DNA of 20,574 bases from an uncultured bacterium (GTDB lineage Bacteria > Bacillota > Clostridia > Oscillospirales > Acutalibacteraceae): the NCBI GenBank assembly GCA_934875675.1, contig CAKXIK010000044.1:1-20574 (forward strand). The letters are read 5' to 3'. The first letter of the stretch is position 1. Every line of letters starts with the position of its first letter. Of this stretch, positions 6,653 to 14,154 are shown piece after piece. Below the pieces are notes generated by a model. That model was given only the letters and a program-made list of their open reading frames with translations, did no database searches and had not been told where the DNA came from. Both the position numbers and the translations under genes were made by a program.

Positions 6653-9028
6653 ATGTATCAGGTTAAAAAAAGAGATGGAAAAACGGCTGATTTTGATCTG
6701 CAGAAAATCGGAGCTGTCATCACCAAGGCGTTCGAGGCAAAGGGAAAACAGTACCATCCCAGCGTCATCGAACTGTTATCGCTCAAGGTAACGGCAGATT
6801 TTGAACCAAAGGTTGCAGATGGCTTGATTGCAGTGGAGGACATTCAGGACAGTGTTGAAAATGTGCTGGTGCAGGCAGGATATGCAGACGTTGCCAAGGC
6901 ATACATCCTGTACCGCAAGCAACGGGAAAAGCTGCGCAACATCCGCACCACTTTTTTGGATTATAAAGAAGTGGTGGACAGTTATGTTCATGTTCGGGAC
7001 TGGCGTGTGAAGGAAAATTCAACGGTTACTTATTCCGTCGGCGGACTGATTCTCAGCAATTCCGGTGCAATTACAGCAAATTACTGGCTTTCGGAAATTT
7101 ACGATCAGGAAATTGCGGATGCACACCGTAATGCCGATATTCATATCCATGATCTTTCGATGCTGACCGGTTATTGTGCAGGCTGGTCCCTGCGCCAGCT
7201 GATTCAGGAAGGGTTGGGCGGAATTCCGGGCAAAATTACTTCCTCCCCGGCCAAACATCTCGCCACACTTTGTAATCAGATGGTCAATTTCCTCGGCATT
7301 ATGCAGAATGAGTGGGCAGGCGCACAGGCATTTTCCTCGTTTGATACTTATCTTGCACCGTTCGTCAAAGCGGATCATCTCACGTATGATGAAGTAAAAA
7401 AATGTATTGAATCCTTTATTTATGGGGTGAATACACCCAGCCGCTGGGGAACACAGGCTCCGTTTTCCAACATTACACTGGATTGGACGGTGCCGCATGA
7501 TCTTGCCGAATTGAATGCAATTGTCGGCGGAAAAGAAATGGATTTCAAATATAAGGATTGCAAACGCGAAATGGATATGGTGAACCGCGCGTTCATTGAA
7601 ACCATGATTGAAGGCGATGCGAATGGAAGAGGATTTCAATATCCGATTCCTACCTATTCCATTACAAAAGATTTCGATTGGTCGGATACTCTAAATAATC
7701 GGCTGCTGTTTGAAATGACATCGAAATACGGTACACCGTACTTTTCTAATTATATTAACAGTGAGATGCAGCCAAGCGATGTGCGGAGCATGTGCTGCCG
7801 TCTGCGTCTGGATTTGCGCGAGCTGCGCAAAAAATCGGGCGGATTCTTTGGCAGCGGAGAAAGCACCGGATCGGTTGGTGTGGTAACCATTAACTTGCCT
7901 CGCATTGCGTATATTGCAAAAAATGAGACGGATTTTTATCATCGTCTTGATAAAATGATGGATATTTCTGCGCGGTCGCTGAAAGTTAAGCGCACGGTCA
8001 TTACAAAGCTGCTCAACGAGGGACTTTATCCTTACACACGCCGGTATCTTGGCTCGTTTGAAAATCATTTTTCCACCATCGGATTGATTGGAATGAATGA
8101 GGTGGGGTTGAATGCTGCATGGCTTGGACAGGATATGACGCATCCCGAGACACAGCAATTTGCCAAAGATGTGCTCAATCATATGCGCGAACGCCTTTCC
8201 GATTATCAGCAGGAATACGGCGATTTGTATAATTTGGAAGCAACCCCGGCAGAGTCCACAACATATCGACTGGCGAAACATGATATTGCGCAGTATCCCG
8301 ATATTATTACAGCTGCCGAGCCCGGCGGAACGCCATATTACACCAATAGCTCTCATTTGCCGGTGGGATATACAGAGGATATTTTTGAGGCGCTCGATGT
8401 TCAGGATGAGCTGCAAACCCTTTACACATCCGGCACGGTATTTCATGCATTTCTTGGTGAAAAGCTGCCTGATTGGCAGGCTGCCGCTGCTTTGGTGCGC
8501 AAGATTGCTGAAAATTACAAGCTGCCGTATTATACGCTTTCGCCAACGTATTCCATCTGCAAAGAACATGGTTATCTCAGTGGGGAACAGTATACCTGTC
8601 CGGTTTGCGGAGGAAAAACTGAGGTTTATTCCCGTATTACAGGATATTACCGTCCGGTGCAGAATTGGAATGACGGTAAACTGCAGGAATTTAAAGAACG
8701 AAAGGTGTACGATGTATCTGACAGTGTGCTGAAAAAGAAGATTGCACCTAAGCACGAAGCTGTAAAACAGACAGAAGCAACTCCCGCACAAACGATCGAT
8801 CAGGTGCTGTTGTTTACCACCAAAACATGCCCCAATTGTCGGATTGCAAATACATTTTTGCAACAGGCTAAAATTTCTTATCAAATTATAGATGCAGAAG
8901 AGCATTCCGATCTGGTCAAAAAATACGGAATCTCTCAGGCTCCCACTTTGGTGGTAGTCAGCGGTGCAGGGGTGCAAACCTATGCGAATGCGTCTAATAT
9001 TCGCAAATTTGCCGAACATGCAAATTAA
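6653..9028 (+). CDS. nrdD: anaerobic (class III) ribonucleoside-triphosphate reductase with C-terminal redoxin
   Basis: The product is 791 aa and makes dNTPs from NTPs without oxygen. Residues about 1-95 are an ATP-cone (VKKRDGKTADFD) for allosteric control. The glycyl-radical barrel follows. Cys175 in GYCAGW and Cys381/382 in MCCRL are the likely active-site cysteines, and Gly664 in RITGYYRP is the radical glycine. A Cys636-x-x-His639 and Cys649-x-x-Cys652 set forms the C-terminal zinc site. After a linker rich in Thr, Ala and Gln, residues about 716-791 form an extra redoxin domain with the motif CPNC at 726-729 and a cis-Pro loop (QAPTL). This fusion suggests a thioredoxin/redoxin-driven enzyme rather than one using formate. 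The ATG at 6653 has GGAAGGAG 10 bases upstream and begins the ATP-cone properly. Confidence 0.95.
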   Translation: MYQVKKRDGKTADFDLQKIGAVITKAFEAKGKQYHPSVIELLSLKVTADFEPKVADGLIAVEDIQDSVENVLVQAGYADVAKAYILYRKQREKLRNIRTTFLDYKEVVDSYVHVRDWRVKENSTVTYSVGGLILSNSGAITANYWLSEIYDQEIADAHRNADIHIHDLSMLTGYCAGWSLRQLIQEGLGGIPGKITSSPAKHLATLCNQMVNFLGIMQNEWAGAQAFSSFDTYLAPFVKADHLTYDEVKKCIESFIYGVNTPSRWGTQAPFSNITLDWTVPHDLAELNAIVGGKEMDFKYKDCKREMDMVNRAFIETMIEGDANGRGFQYPIPTYSITKDFDWSDTLNNRLLFEMTSKYGTPYFSNYINSEMQPSDVRSMCCRLRLDLRELRKKSGGFFGSGESTGSVGVVTINLPRIAYIAKNETDFYHRLDKMMDISARSLKVKRTVITKLLNEGLYPYTRRYLGSFENHFSTIGLIGMNEVGLNAAWLGQDMTHPETQQFAKDVLNHMRERLSDYQQEYGDLYNLEATPAESTTYRLAKHDIAQYPDIITAAEPGGTPYYTNSSHLPVGYTEDIFEALDVQDELQTLYTSGTVFHAFLGEKLPDWQAAAALVRKIAENYKLPYYTLSPTYSICKEHGYLSGEQYTCPVCGGKTEVYSRITGYYRPVQNWNDGKLQEFKERKVYDVSDSVLKKKIAPKHEAVKQTEATPAQTIDQVLLFTTKTCPNCRIANTFLQQAKISYQIIDAEEHSDLVKKYGISQAPTLVVVSGAGVQTYANASNIRKFAEHAN

Positions 9029-9043
9029 GTTGATTTAAAAGTT

Positions 9044-9087
9044 AAAAGCTTTCCGATGGGCAGAGATGCCCATCGGAAAGCTTTTTT
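9044..9087 (+). terminator. strong terminator after nrdD
   Basis: A perfect 18-bp stem (9044-9061 with 9068-9085) around the loop AGAGAT, ending in TTTTTT. It lies 15 bases after the nrdD stop. Confidence 0.95.
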
Positions 9088-9221
9088 GTTCAGAATCGCG
9101 AATGAATCATGTAAAAGTGAGGTATTTCTTTCAAGTGTGGGAATGCTAAATGCAACCATATTTAAATATATGGGGAAAACTTAAAATTAGCAGAAAACAT
9201 TTTGGAAGGGAAGAGAGCTCT

Positions 9222-9428
9222 TTGCAGGAAAAGAAAAAAATAAAAGAACAGATTGCGGTGGATCCCATTATGGACCAACCGGAAACGGCTGAGGAAATGA
9301 TTGATAAATACGGAACTTATAACATTCAGCCGACTGCAGATTCCGGCAACGAGTTTCCTGCGATTGCAGCGGGATTGGCGAATCATCCGCAAAAACGCAT
9401 GAAAAAACCGCCGGAGACACAAAGGTAA
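9222..9428 (+). CDS. small hypothetical protein, 68 aa
   Basis: I do not recognise a named family. The protein is hydrophilic and cytosolic, with a lysine-rich start (LQEKKKIKEQ), a central acidic part containing PIMDQPETAEEMIDKYGTYN features, and a basic proline-rich tail. It looks like a compact single-domain or disordered protein rather than a random frame. The start is TTG at 9222 with GGAAGGGA at good spacing, the same arrangement as the TTG start at 3286; an in-frame ATG at 9150 lacks a good ribosome site. It is bracketed by the nrdD terminator and by its own terminator 18 bases after the stop, which supports an independent gene. No clear promoter was identified upstream. Confidence 0.65.
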   Translation: MQEKKKIKEQIAVDPIMDQPETAEEMIDKYGTYNIQPTADSGNEFPAIAAGLANHPQKRMKKPPETQR

Positions 9429-9445
9429 GTTACAGGTTATTTTCA

Positions 9446-9490
9446 AAAAACAGTGAATGCAAGCCTTCTGAGGATGCATTCACTGTTTTT
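9446..9490 (+). terminator. terminator after the 68-aa gene
   Basis: AAAAACAGTGAATGCA (9446-9461) pairs perfectly with the complementary 16 bases at 9475-9490 across a 13-base loop, ending in five Ts. Confidence 0.9.
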
Positions 9491-9496
9491 ATATGC

Positions 9497-9840
9497 GCCC
9501 GGCACGGGCAATAACTTGGCATTTATCCGGGGATGGCGTAGCTACTACTATGTAACAGACATGAAGCACATTTTACAGGGTTGGAACGAATGCCTCAGAA
9601 GAAGATTGCGTTTGTTACATCTGGAAACAGTGGAAGAAGCCAAGGAAAAGTTGCCAATCTGCGAAAGCCTGGCATACCGACAGGAAAGGCTTACCAATGG
9701 GGAAACTTCAGGCTGGGCTACCGGCGTATTGCCGGAAGCTCAGTTCTAACGCGTTGCATTACAAACGAAAAGCTCGCACTAGCCGGATATCATGATTTTT
9801 CGGCACCGTACGAGCATCTCCGTAAACTGTACTTATGCAA
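9497..9840 (+). pseudogene. group II intron-encoded protein, C-terminal remnant
   Basis: Three reading frames in succession give the C-terminus of a bacterial group II intron reverse transcriptase/maturase. Frame one, to about 9611, reads FIRGWRSYYYVTDMKH and RRRLR, the thumb/maturase (domain X) region. A second frame, about 9607-9645, gives YIWKQWKKPRK. A third, from about 9648, gives NLRKPGIPTGKAYQWGN and then RLGYRRIAGSSVLTRCITN. In intact proteins these segments are continuous, so at least two frameshifts separate them. The reverse transcriptase fingers and palm, and the whole 5' half of the intron, are missing. The element is dead as a coding unit. It sits between two convergent transcription units. 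Confidence 0.82.
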
Positions 9841-9841
9841 T

Positions 9842-9908
9842 GGAACCGCCGTATACCGAACGGTACGCACGGTGGTGTGAAAGGTATATGGTCAGCATTC
9901 TACTCAAT
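9842..9908 (+). mobile_element. group II intron 3' end (domain V and possible 3' splice end)
   Basis: Domain V is foldable: ACCGCCGT (9845-9852) pairs with ACGGTGGT (9869-9876) with one G-U, then TACC and GGTA close the loop GAAC, with an asymmetric CGC bulge at 9866-9868. This matches the short, bulged, tetraloop-capped domain V of bacterial introns and directly follows the protein remnant, as expected. CTACTCAAT at 9900-9908 resembles a common bacterial intron 3' end, but a proper domain VI is not clear, so the right boundary is tentative. Confidence 0.7.
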
Positions 9909-9937
9909 TCAAGCAGGGCGGCTGTGTGAATTAACAG

Positions 9938-10486
9938 TCAAAGGCCTCTTTCCGAATTACTTTTGTAATCTAATCCTTTCATACCAAAGCGAAGAAATGA
10001 AATTACAATGGAGATGATGTTAAATCCCTCCGTCAGAATCCCAGCAATGGAAAACACGACGGTGTTGTAAACCAGCCAGCAGGGTGAGATAAACAAGAGT
10101 GTTGCGAGCCGTAAAACCTTGCCGTTGCGGGTCCATAAAAATGGTGTGCTGACGACCATTGCGGCGGTTGGCAGCAGGCTCAGCCAGCCGCCATCCCAGG
10201 TCAATGCTCCGCACCCTGCCATCAACAGCATGACAAACACCATGGTTCCCCAGTGAGATGCCCATTTTTTGTTCCCGTTAATTAAAAGAAAGGAGCGCAG
10301 CAGTTCCGCAAGATTCAAGAATAAGCCGGTAAACGCGCCTAACAGAAAAAAGTGAACTGAAAAAGTGAGAGATGCCGCAAATTGAACTAAAAACAGCTTG
10401 CGGCTCTCTTTGCATTGAAACGACAAGCACATGATGGCGGTGCCAACCAGCCCGAGAGCCTGCGCAATAATCATTTGACTGCTCAT
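9938..10486 (-). CDS. YgjV family inner-membrane protein
   Basis: The product is 182 aa, almost entirely hydrophobic, with about six predicted membrane spans. The opening AQALGLVGTAIMCLSFQCK and the pattern of short loops with LVQFAASLTFSVHFFLLG match the YgjV family (Imp-YgjV). The function of this family is not established. The ATG at 10486 has GGGAGG 8 bases upstream. It begins 24 bases after the DUF4432 gene and is the last gene of the minus-strand cluster, so it is probably co-transcribed. A transport or membrane-sensing role for the cluster's substrate would be speculation. Confidence 0.8.
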   Translation of the reverse strand: MSSQMIIAQALGLVGTAIMCLSFQCKESRKLFLVQFAASLTFSVHFFLLGAFTGLFLNLAELLRSFLLINGNKKWASHWGTMVFVMLLMAGCGALTWDGGWLSLLPTAAMVVSTPFLWTRNGKVLRLATLLFISPCWLVYNTVVFSIAGILTEGFNIISIVISFLRFGMKGLDYKSNSERGL

Positions 10487-10510
10487 TCTGACACCTCCCG
10501 TTTCTGAAGC

Positions 10511-11599
10511 TTACTCGCCTAAAATTCCTTCGATTTTTTTAATTACCTTCTGTGCCTGTGCATTGTCCACATAACCGGCTTCAATCGAAAAATGAAGCGG
10601 TTCACCTTTTTTCAGTGTCTTCACCATGCCGGTACGCTTTGCATTGGAATAGCCCAGATGCTCCGCCGTTGCAGGAAGAATCATTCCCATTGCATCCTCG
10701 CTGCCGGTGCGGGAAATCCAGCGCACGCCCAACGGCAAGCTGTCGACCGGATGGCTGACATAACAGGCACCGACACCCTTTTCATATTGCAGCGTATAGG
10801 CCCGTTTGTTTTCGTCCCCCTGATACCGGATTGCGAAACAGATTTCCGGGTCATAAATTTCGCCGGGCGCACCGATGTGATCATGAACTGCCGGATTTTC
10901 CTGAATCTGATTCATAAAATCCATCAGATGCTTTGCCTGTTCCGGCGGAACATTGTCTGCGACTCGCTTATGTACCTTAATATGCTCCCCATCCTTTTTC
11001 GCGCTGTAAATCAATTCGGCACCGTTAATTGGGCGGAAATTGATATGACAGAGGTACATGTATTCCATCGGTTCTGTGCGGAGGTTCTCAATGGTGACAT
11101 CAATTTTCAGCGTCGATGCATTTTCATACAGTCTGCATTCTGGCTGAAACTGATAATGCCGGGTAAATGCAATATTGTAATCCAAAAGCCCGCCGACGGA
11201 AATATATTTTCCGTTTTCATCCTCACCGCACTCCAGATGAGCATTTTGGTACGGAATATTGGGTGTTTCGCCGTGCAGCGGATGTGTATCATCCTGCTGC
11301 GGTACGCCAAATGATGTTACACCGCAGTGATACAAAAAACCACCGTACGTTTTCAGATATTCTGTGGTCGGATTTGGCTCATCGATGGTGCCTTTCATCG
11401 TCAAATCCCTGTCGAGAAAGTGCGCGCGCCAAACCTGCTGACCTTGAAACGGCAGAATGACAAAATATCCTTTTGAATTTTGAATTTTCAGTGCTTCTAC
11501 TCCGGTGGAATAGCGAAAGGCAGTCACTTGAAGTGTGCCGTATGTCACCAGTTCCCGTTCCTTCTCTGAAAAACAATTTCGTAATAGGTTAAGCCGCAT
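10511..11599 (-). CDS. DUF4432 family aldose 1-epimerase-like protein
   Basis: The product is 362 aa with a galactose-mutarotase-like beta-sandwich pattern. Recognisable features are YGGFLYHCG (about 85-93), HPLHGE (106-111), whose His109 matches the conserved active-site histidine region of the epimerase family, and a long C-terminal strand series with GVRWISR. Family members are thought to interconvert sugar anomers or act on modified sugars; the exact substrate is unknown. Two ATGs are possible: I prefer 11599, because GGAATGGAG lies just upstream, over 11611. It follows the creatininase-like gene after about 125 bases that contain terminator-like hairpins, so expression may be reduced relative to upstream genes. 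Confidence 0.82.
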   Translation of the reverse strand: MRLNLLRNCFSEKERELVTYGTLQVTAFRYSTGVEALKIQNSKGYFVILPFQGQQVWRAHFLDRDLTMKGTIDEPNPTTEYLKTYGGFLYHCGVTSFGVPQQDDTHPLHGETPNIPYQNAHLECGEDENGKYISVGGLLDYNIAFTRHYQFQPECRLYENASTLKIDVTIENLRTEPMEYMYLCHINFRPINGAELIYSAKKDGEHIKVHKRVADNVPPEQAKHLMDFMNQIQENPAVHDHIGAPGEIYDPEICFAIRYQGDENKRAYTLQYEKGVGACYVSHPVDSLPLGVRWISRTGSEDAMGMILPATAEHLGYSNAKRTGMVKTLKKGEPLHFSIEAGYVDNAQAQKVIKKIEGILGE

Positions 11600-11640
11600 G
11601 ATGATCTCCATTCCTTTCCATCAACCCTCAAGATTGCTAA

Positions 11641-11669
11641 TTGAAAAAGCACCCTTTAAAGGGGTTCTG
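11641..11669 (-). terminator. short hairpin with T-run before DUF4432 gene
   Basis: On the - strand ACCC pairs with GGGT around CTTTAAA, followed by GCTTTTTC. The stem is short, so it may only partly stop transcription entering the DUF4432 gene. Confidence 0.4.
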
Positions 11670-11682
11670 ATTCCATAAAATG

Positions 11683-11720
11683 AAAGATCACCGCCACAGG
11701 AACCCGCAACGGTGATTTTT
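11683..11720 (-). terminator. hairpin after creatininase-like gene
   Basis: ATCACCG (11687-11693) and CGGTGAT (11710-11716) form a 7-bp stem extended by A-T and G-U pairs. It lies just past the creatininase-like stop codon. The best T-run is on the + strand; on the - strand it is followed by CTTTCATTTT, so it may work in both directions. Confidence 0.55.
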
Positions 11721-11723
11721 TTC

Positions 11724-12458
11724 TTACTGAATCGCCTGATCCAAATATTCCAAGGAGAGCTCAACCATCTGGTTTCCGAGTTCCGTGTTTGCCTTCCCAG
11801 CACTCTTGGTAAACCAATGATCAATGTCACCCAAGCGTTCCAACTTTACGGCTTCCGGATAAAGTGCCATCAGAATGGAGGATTCATACTTGCCTGCGTG
11901 GTCATAACCGGTGGCAGTCTGCACCTCAGCGCTCATGGTCGGAATCACCTGAATCCAGTTGAACGGATTATTATTGTTGCCAAGCTGCGAGTAATAGGTA
12001 GAGTAATTTTCGCTGCCCCACCAGCCCTGTCCCTGCGTTTTTTCCAGATAATTCATGGTAGCGCGCTTGGCCGCCTTCATATAAGAAAGTGTCATCGGCA
12101 TCAGCGATTCCTGCTCGAACTGATGATGAATCACGACGTAAATGTTGCGCAGACCGGAAGAAAGCATACTATAAAAGATGTAATAGAGGTAATCCTCAAA
12201 GGCGTCCTCTTCAATATGTACCGTTCCGCTTTTTTCGTCCGCAACCGCATAGCTGGAGGGACTGTAATAGATGGAGGGTGCAATGCACAGCTCCTTTTTC
12301 TCCGCCAGTTTTTTTAAAAGTCCCTCTGCCACCAGCGTATCGCAGCCATAGGCACAGTGCGCACCGTGATACTCTACCGTTCCGCCCGCAATTACAACCG
12401 GAATATTCCGGTTCTTCATCTCCTGCATTTCACGCGGAAAACAAAAATTTAATTCCAT
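11724..12458 (-). CDS. creatininase family amidohydrolase
   Basis: The product is 244 aa, the usual size for this family. Members are metal enzymes that open cyclic amides or cleave formamide-like bonds (creatininase, ArfB, MftE). The metal ligands are visible: Glu29 and His31 in GGTVEYHGAH, Asp40 in GCDTLVAEG, a His near 111 in VVIHHQ, and Glu193 in DHAGKYESS. The canonical NGHGGN loop is replaced by IHHQFEQ, so substrate preference probably differs from creatininase itself. It starts 14 bases after the ASRT-like gene, with a modest AAAGGCGG ribosome site, and is surely in the same operon. Its association with a creatinase-like gene two steps upstream is notable. Confidence 0.87.
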   Translation of the reverse strand: MELNFCFPREMQEMKNRNIPVVIAGGTVEYHGAHCAYGCDTLVAEGLLKKLAEKKELCIAPSIYYSPSSYAVADEKSGTVHIEEDAFEDYLYYIFYSMLSSGLRNIYVVIHHQFEQESLMPMTLSYMKAAKRATMNYLEKTQGQGWWGSENYSTYYSQLGNNNNPFNWIQVIPTMSAEVQTATGYDHAGKYESSILMALYPEAVKLERLGDIDHWFTKSAGKANTELGNQMVELSLEYLDQAIQ

Positions 12459-12472
12459 ATTTATTACCGCCT

Positions 12473-12847
12473 TTATTCAGCATATCCCAGCGTTGTGTAA
12501 TACGCCAGATTTGTTTGCCGGTTATCGAGCCGACCGTATTGCAGCACAATGTTGCAATTGCTGGTAACCTTCATCGCATACTGCGTTTCGTAGGGAACAT
12601 GATACCCGCTCATATCGTCGGGATTATTCATGCGAAAACAGTGAACACGGCCGGGAAGCACCTGCCAATGAATATCTGCCTCGCAATCAGAATCCGTATA
12701 ATAGATTTTCACCTGAATGTCGGCTGTTTTCTCGCTGTCGTTTACGATAATGACGGATTCATGACCCTTCAGAACACCTTTGCCGGGCCGCGGAAGCTCA
12801 CAGTCCGGAATCAGCCATGTCTTTTTGCCAATTCCATTCTTATCCAT
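12473..12847 (-). CDS. ASRT-fold protein (sensory rhodopsin transducer-like)
   Basis: The product is 124 aa, full length for the Anabaena sensory rhodopsin transducer (ASRT) family. Visible conserved parts are TWLIPDCELP near the N-terminus, GHESVIIVND (28-37), the strand pair ending KIYYTD, and the hallmark VLQYGRLDNRQ (101-111) before the last strand. The family forms tetrameric beta-sandwiches predicted to bind small molecules, often sugars. No rhodopsin, retinal gene or membrane segment is nearby, so a light-signalling role is not indicated here. Its ATG overlaps the stop region of the upstream M24-like gene by 8 bases, implying translational coupling. I infer a substrate-binding or sensing/chaperone role for the cluster's metabolite. 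Confidence 0.83.
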   Translation of the reverse strand: MDKNGIGKKTWLIPDCELPRPGKGVLKGHESVIIVNDSEKTADIQVKIYYTDSDCEADIHWQVLPGRVHCFRMNNPDDMSGYHVPYETQYAMKVTSNCNIVLQYGRLDNRQTNLAYYTTLGYAE

Positions 12848-14015
12848 TGATTTCGATGATTCCTTTCTTGAGGTAATCGGTCATGGAAAGGCATCCATCG
12901 TCCTTGACCACGACCCCCTTTTCCCAGCGTACGCCAAAGGTCGGACCGGAAATAAAGGTATCCACCTGGAATGTCATATCTTTCTGGAGTGGATAGTTAC
13001 TGCTGGTTTCCATCCACGGTGCTTCCACTTCAATCATACCGGTTCCGTGGCAGGGACCGTAAACATAGTTTTTCTCCATGCCGTTTTCCTTGTAAAGCTG
13101 ATAGAAATTCTTTGCGATGTCGCTTGCCATTACGCCCGCCTTGATTTGACTCTCGGTCCACTCATGCGCCTGCAGGCAAAACTCCACGATTTTTCTGCGC
13201 TCGCCCTCCAGCTTGCCGAGCACAACCGGCAGACCAATGGACGGAGAATAGCCGTCAATTTTTGCAGAAAGGTTGAGCTGCACAATGTCTCCCGCCTTGA
13301 GGGTTCTGTAACGGGAACGGCTGATTGCGTGGCGTGTAGATTCCTCACTGAAAACATACATCGGCAGACCTTCATACTCGGCGCCGTTTTCATAGATCAC
13401 ACGTTCTGCAACACCGACCATTTGCAGCTCGGTAACGCCGGGGCGCAGATTGCGAATAACTTCATCCGTAGCAAGCTCAATAATGCGGAAGCCCTCTTTG
13501 ATGCATGCCAATTCGTTTTCGCTCTTAATCTGGCGCAGCTGCACCATAATATCGTTGCACTTGCTGATTTCCGCTTTCGGGAAGCTTTCCTTCAAACCCT
13601 CGTAAATTGGCAGGGTGCATTCCACATAACTGCCCAGTCCGATTTTCAGATGCTGGCCGGTTACGCCAATCGCCTTGAAAACATCCTGGAAGGTATCGGC
13701 GTGCAGCTCCGGATAGGACGGATCTGCGGACTCGCGGAACTCCTTGAGTACAAATTGCTTTTCAATTTTTCCGAAATCCTTGGCAAAAACAGCAGACTCT
13801 GGGCCTACCATCAATGCTGCGTCGCCATTTGCCGCAATTGCGACACCGGCGCGCTCAAACAGCGGCCAAAAACCGCTGAAGTAACGGGCGTTTGCGTAGT
13901 CGGACTCAGTGCTAGCTACCACCATAACGTCCAGTCCCTTGCTGCGAACCAATTCTGCTGCTCTTGCAATTCTCTCTTTGTACTCATAATCTGGGATACA
14001 TACTCTTTTGGACAT
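12840..14015 (-). CDS. M24 family protein, creatinase-like, metal ligands lost
   Basis: The product is 391 aa: an N-terminal creatinase/prolidase domain (about 1-165) and a C-terminal pita-bread domain (about 170-391). In metal-dependent M24 peptidases two Asp residues bind metal in DxGxxxxGYxxD. Here Asn248 and Ser259 occupy those places in LNLSAKIDGYSPS. The later HE is VE (330-331) and the EPG glutamate is Asp352. His323 in GPCHGTG and Glu365 in VRWEKG remain. This pattern resembles creatinase, a metal-free amidinohydrolase of the same fold, more than an aminopeptidase. The ATG at 14015 has AAGGAGAG at good spacing. It is followed, overlapping, by the ASRT-like gene, then the creatininase-like gene. 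Confidence 0.85.
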   Translation of the reverse strand: MSKRVCIPDYEYKERIARAAELVRSKGLDVMVVASTESDYANARYFSGFWPLFERAGVAIAANGDAALMVGPESAVFAKDFGKIEKQFVLKEFRESADPSYPELHADTFQDVFKAIGVTGQHLKIGLGSYVECTLPIYEGLKESFPKAEISKCNDIMVQLRQIKSENELACIKEGFRIIELATDEVIRNLRPGVTELQMVGVAERVIYENGAEYEGLPMYVFSEESTRHAISRSRYRTLKAGDIVQLNLSAKIDGYSPSIGLPVVLGKLEGERRKIVEFCLQAHEWTESQIKAGVMASDIAKNFYQLYKENGMEKNYVYGPCHGTGMIEVEAPWMETSSNYPLQKDMTFQVDTFISGPTFGVRWEKGVVVKDDGCLSMTDYLKKGIIEING

Positions 14016-14096
14016 TCTGCATCTCTCCTTATTGATTTTGTTAAAAATTTAATAGCAAATAAAATGAGTGTTGGTAGTTGAATCGAGTGGCTTTCG

Positions 14097-14126
14097 AAAA
14101 TAGAAACCGGGGCATGTTTTCTATAA
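14097..14126 (-). terminator. weak hairpin after the glycosidase gene
   Basis: On the - strand ATAGAAA and TTTCTAT pair across an 11-base centre (AT-rich stem), followed by TTTTCG. It lies in the 139-base gap between the glycosidase and M24-like genes. No clear separate promoter for the M24-like gene was found in the gap, so read-through is likely. Confidence 0.35.
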
Positions 14127-14154
14127 CCAAAAAACAAAGTAAGTTCAGATTTCT

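Noticed and set aside
7691..9019. 442-aa open frame on the - strand
   Set aside because: It is fully antisense to nrdD, which has intact motifs throughout; the frame has no recognisable domain and arises from nrdD codon use.
9453..9749. Intact 98-aa protein in the intron relic
   Set aside because: Only the first half resembles the maturase; the rest is out-of-frame translation after a frameshift, so it is a pseudogene fragment.
12473..12847. Light-sensing rhodopsin signalling system
   Set aside because: Only the transducer-like protein is present, with no rhodopsin or retinal synthesis gene, and the context is carbohydrate metabolism.
12780..14081. 433-aa open frame on the + strand
   Set aside because: Antisense to the M24-like gene, whose protein is clearly recognisable; no ribosome site or domain supports the + strand frame.
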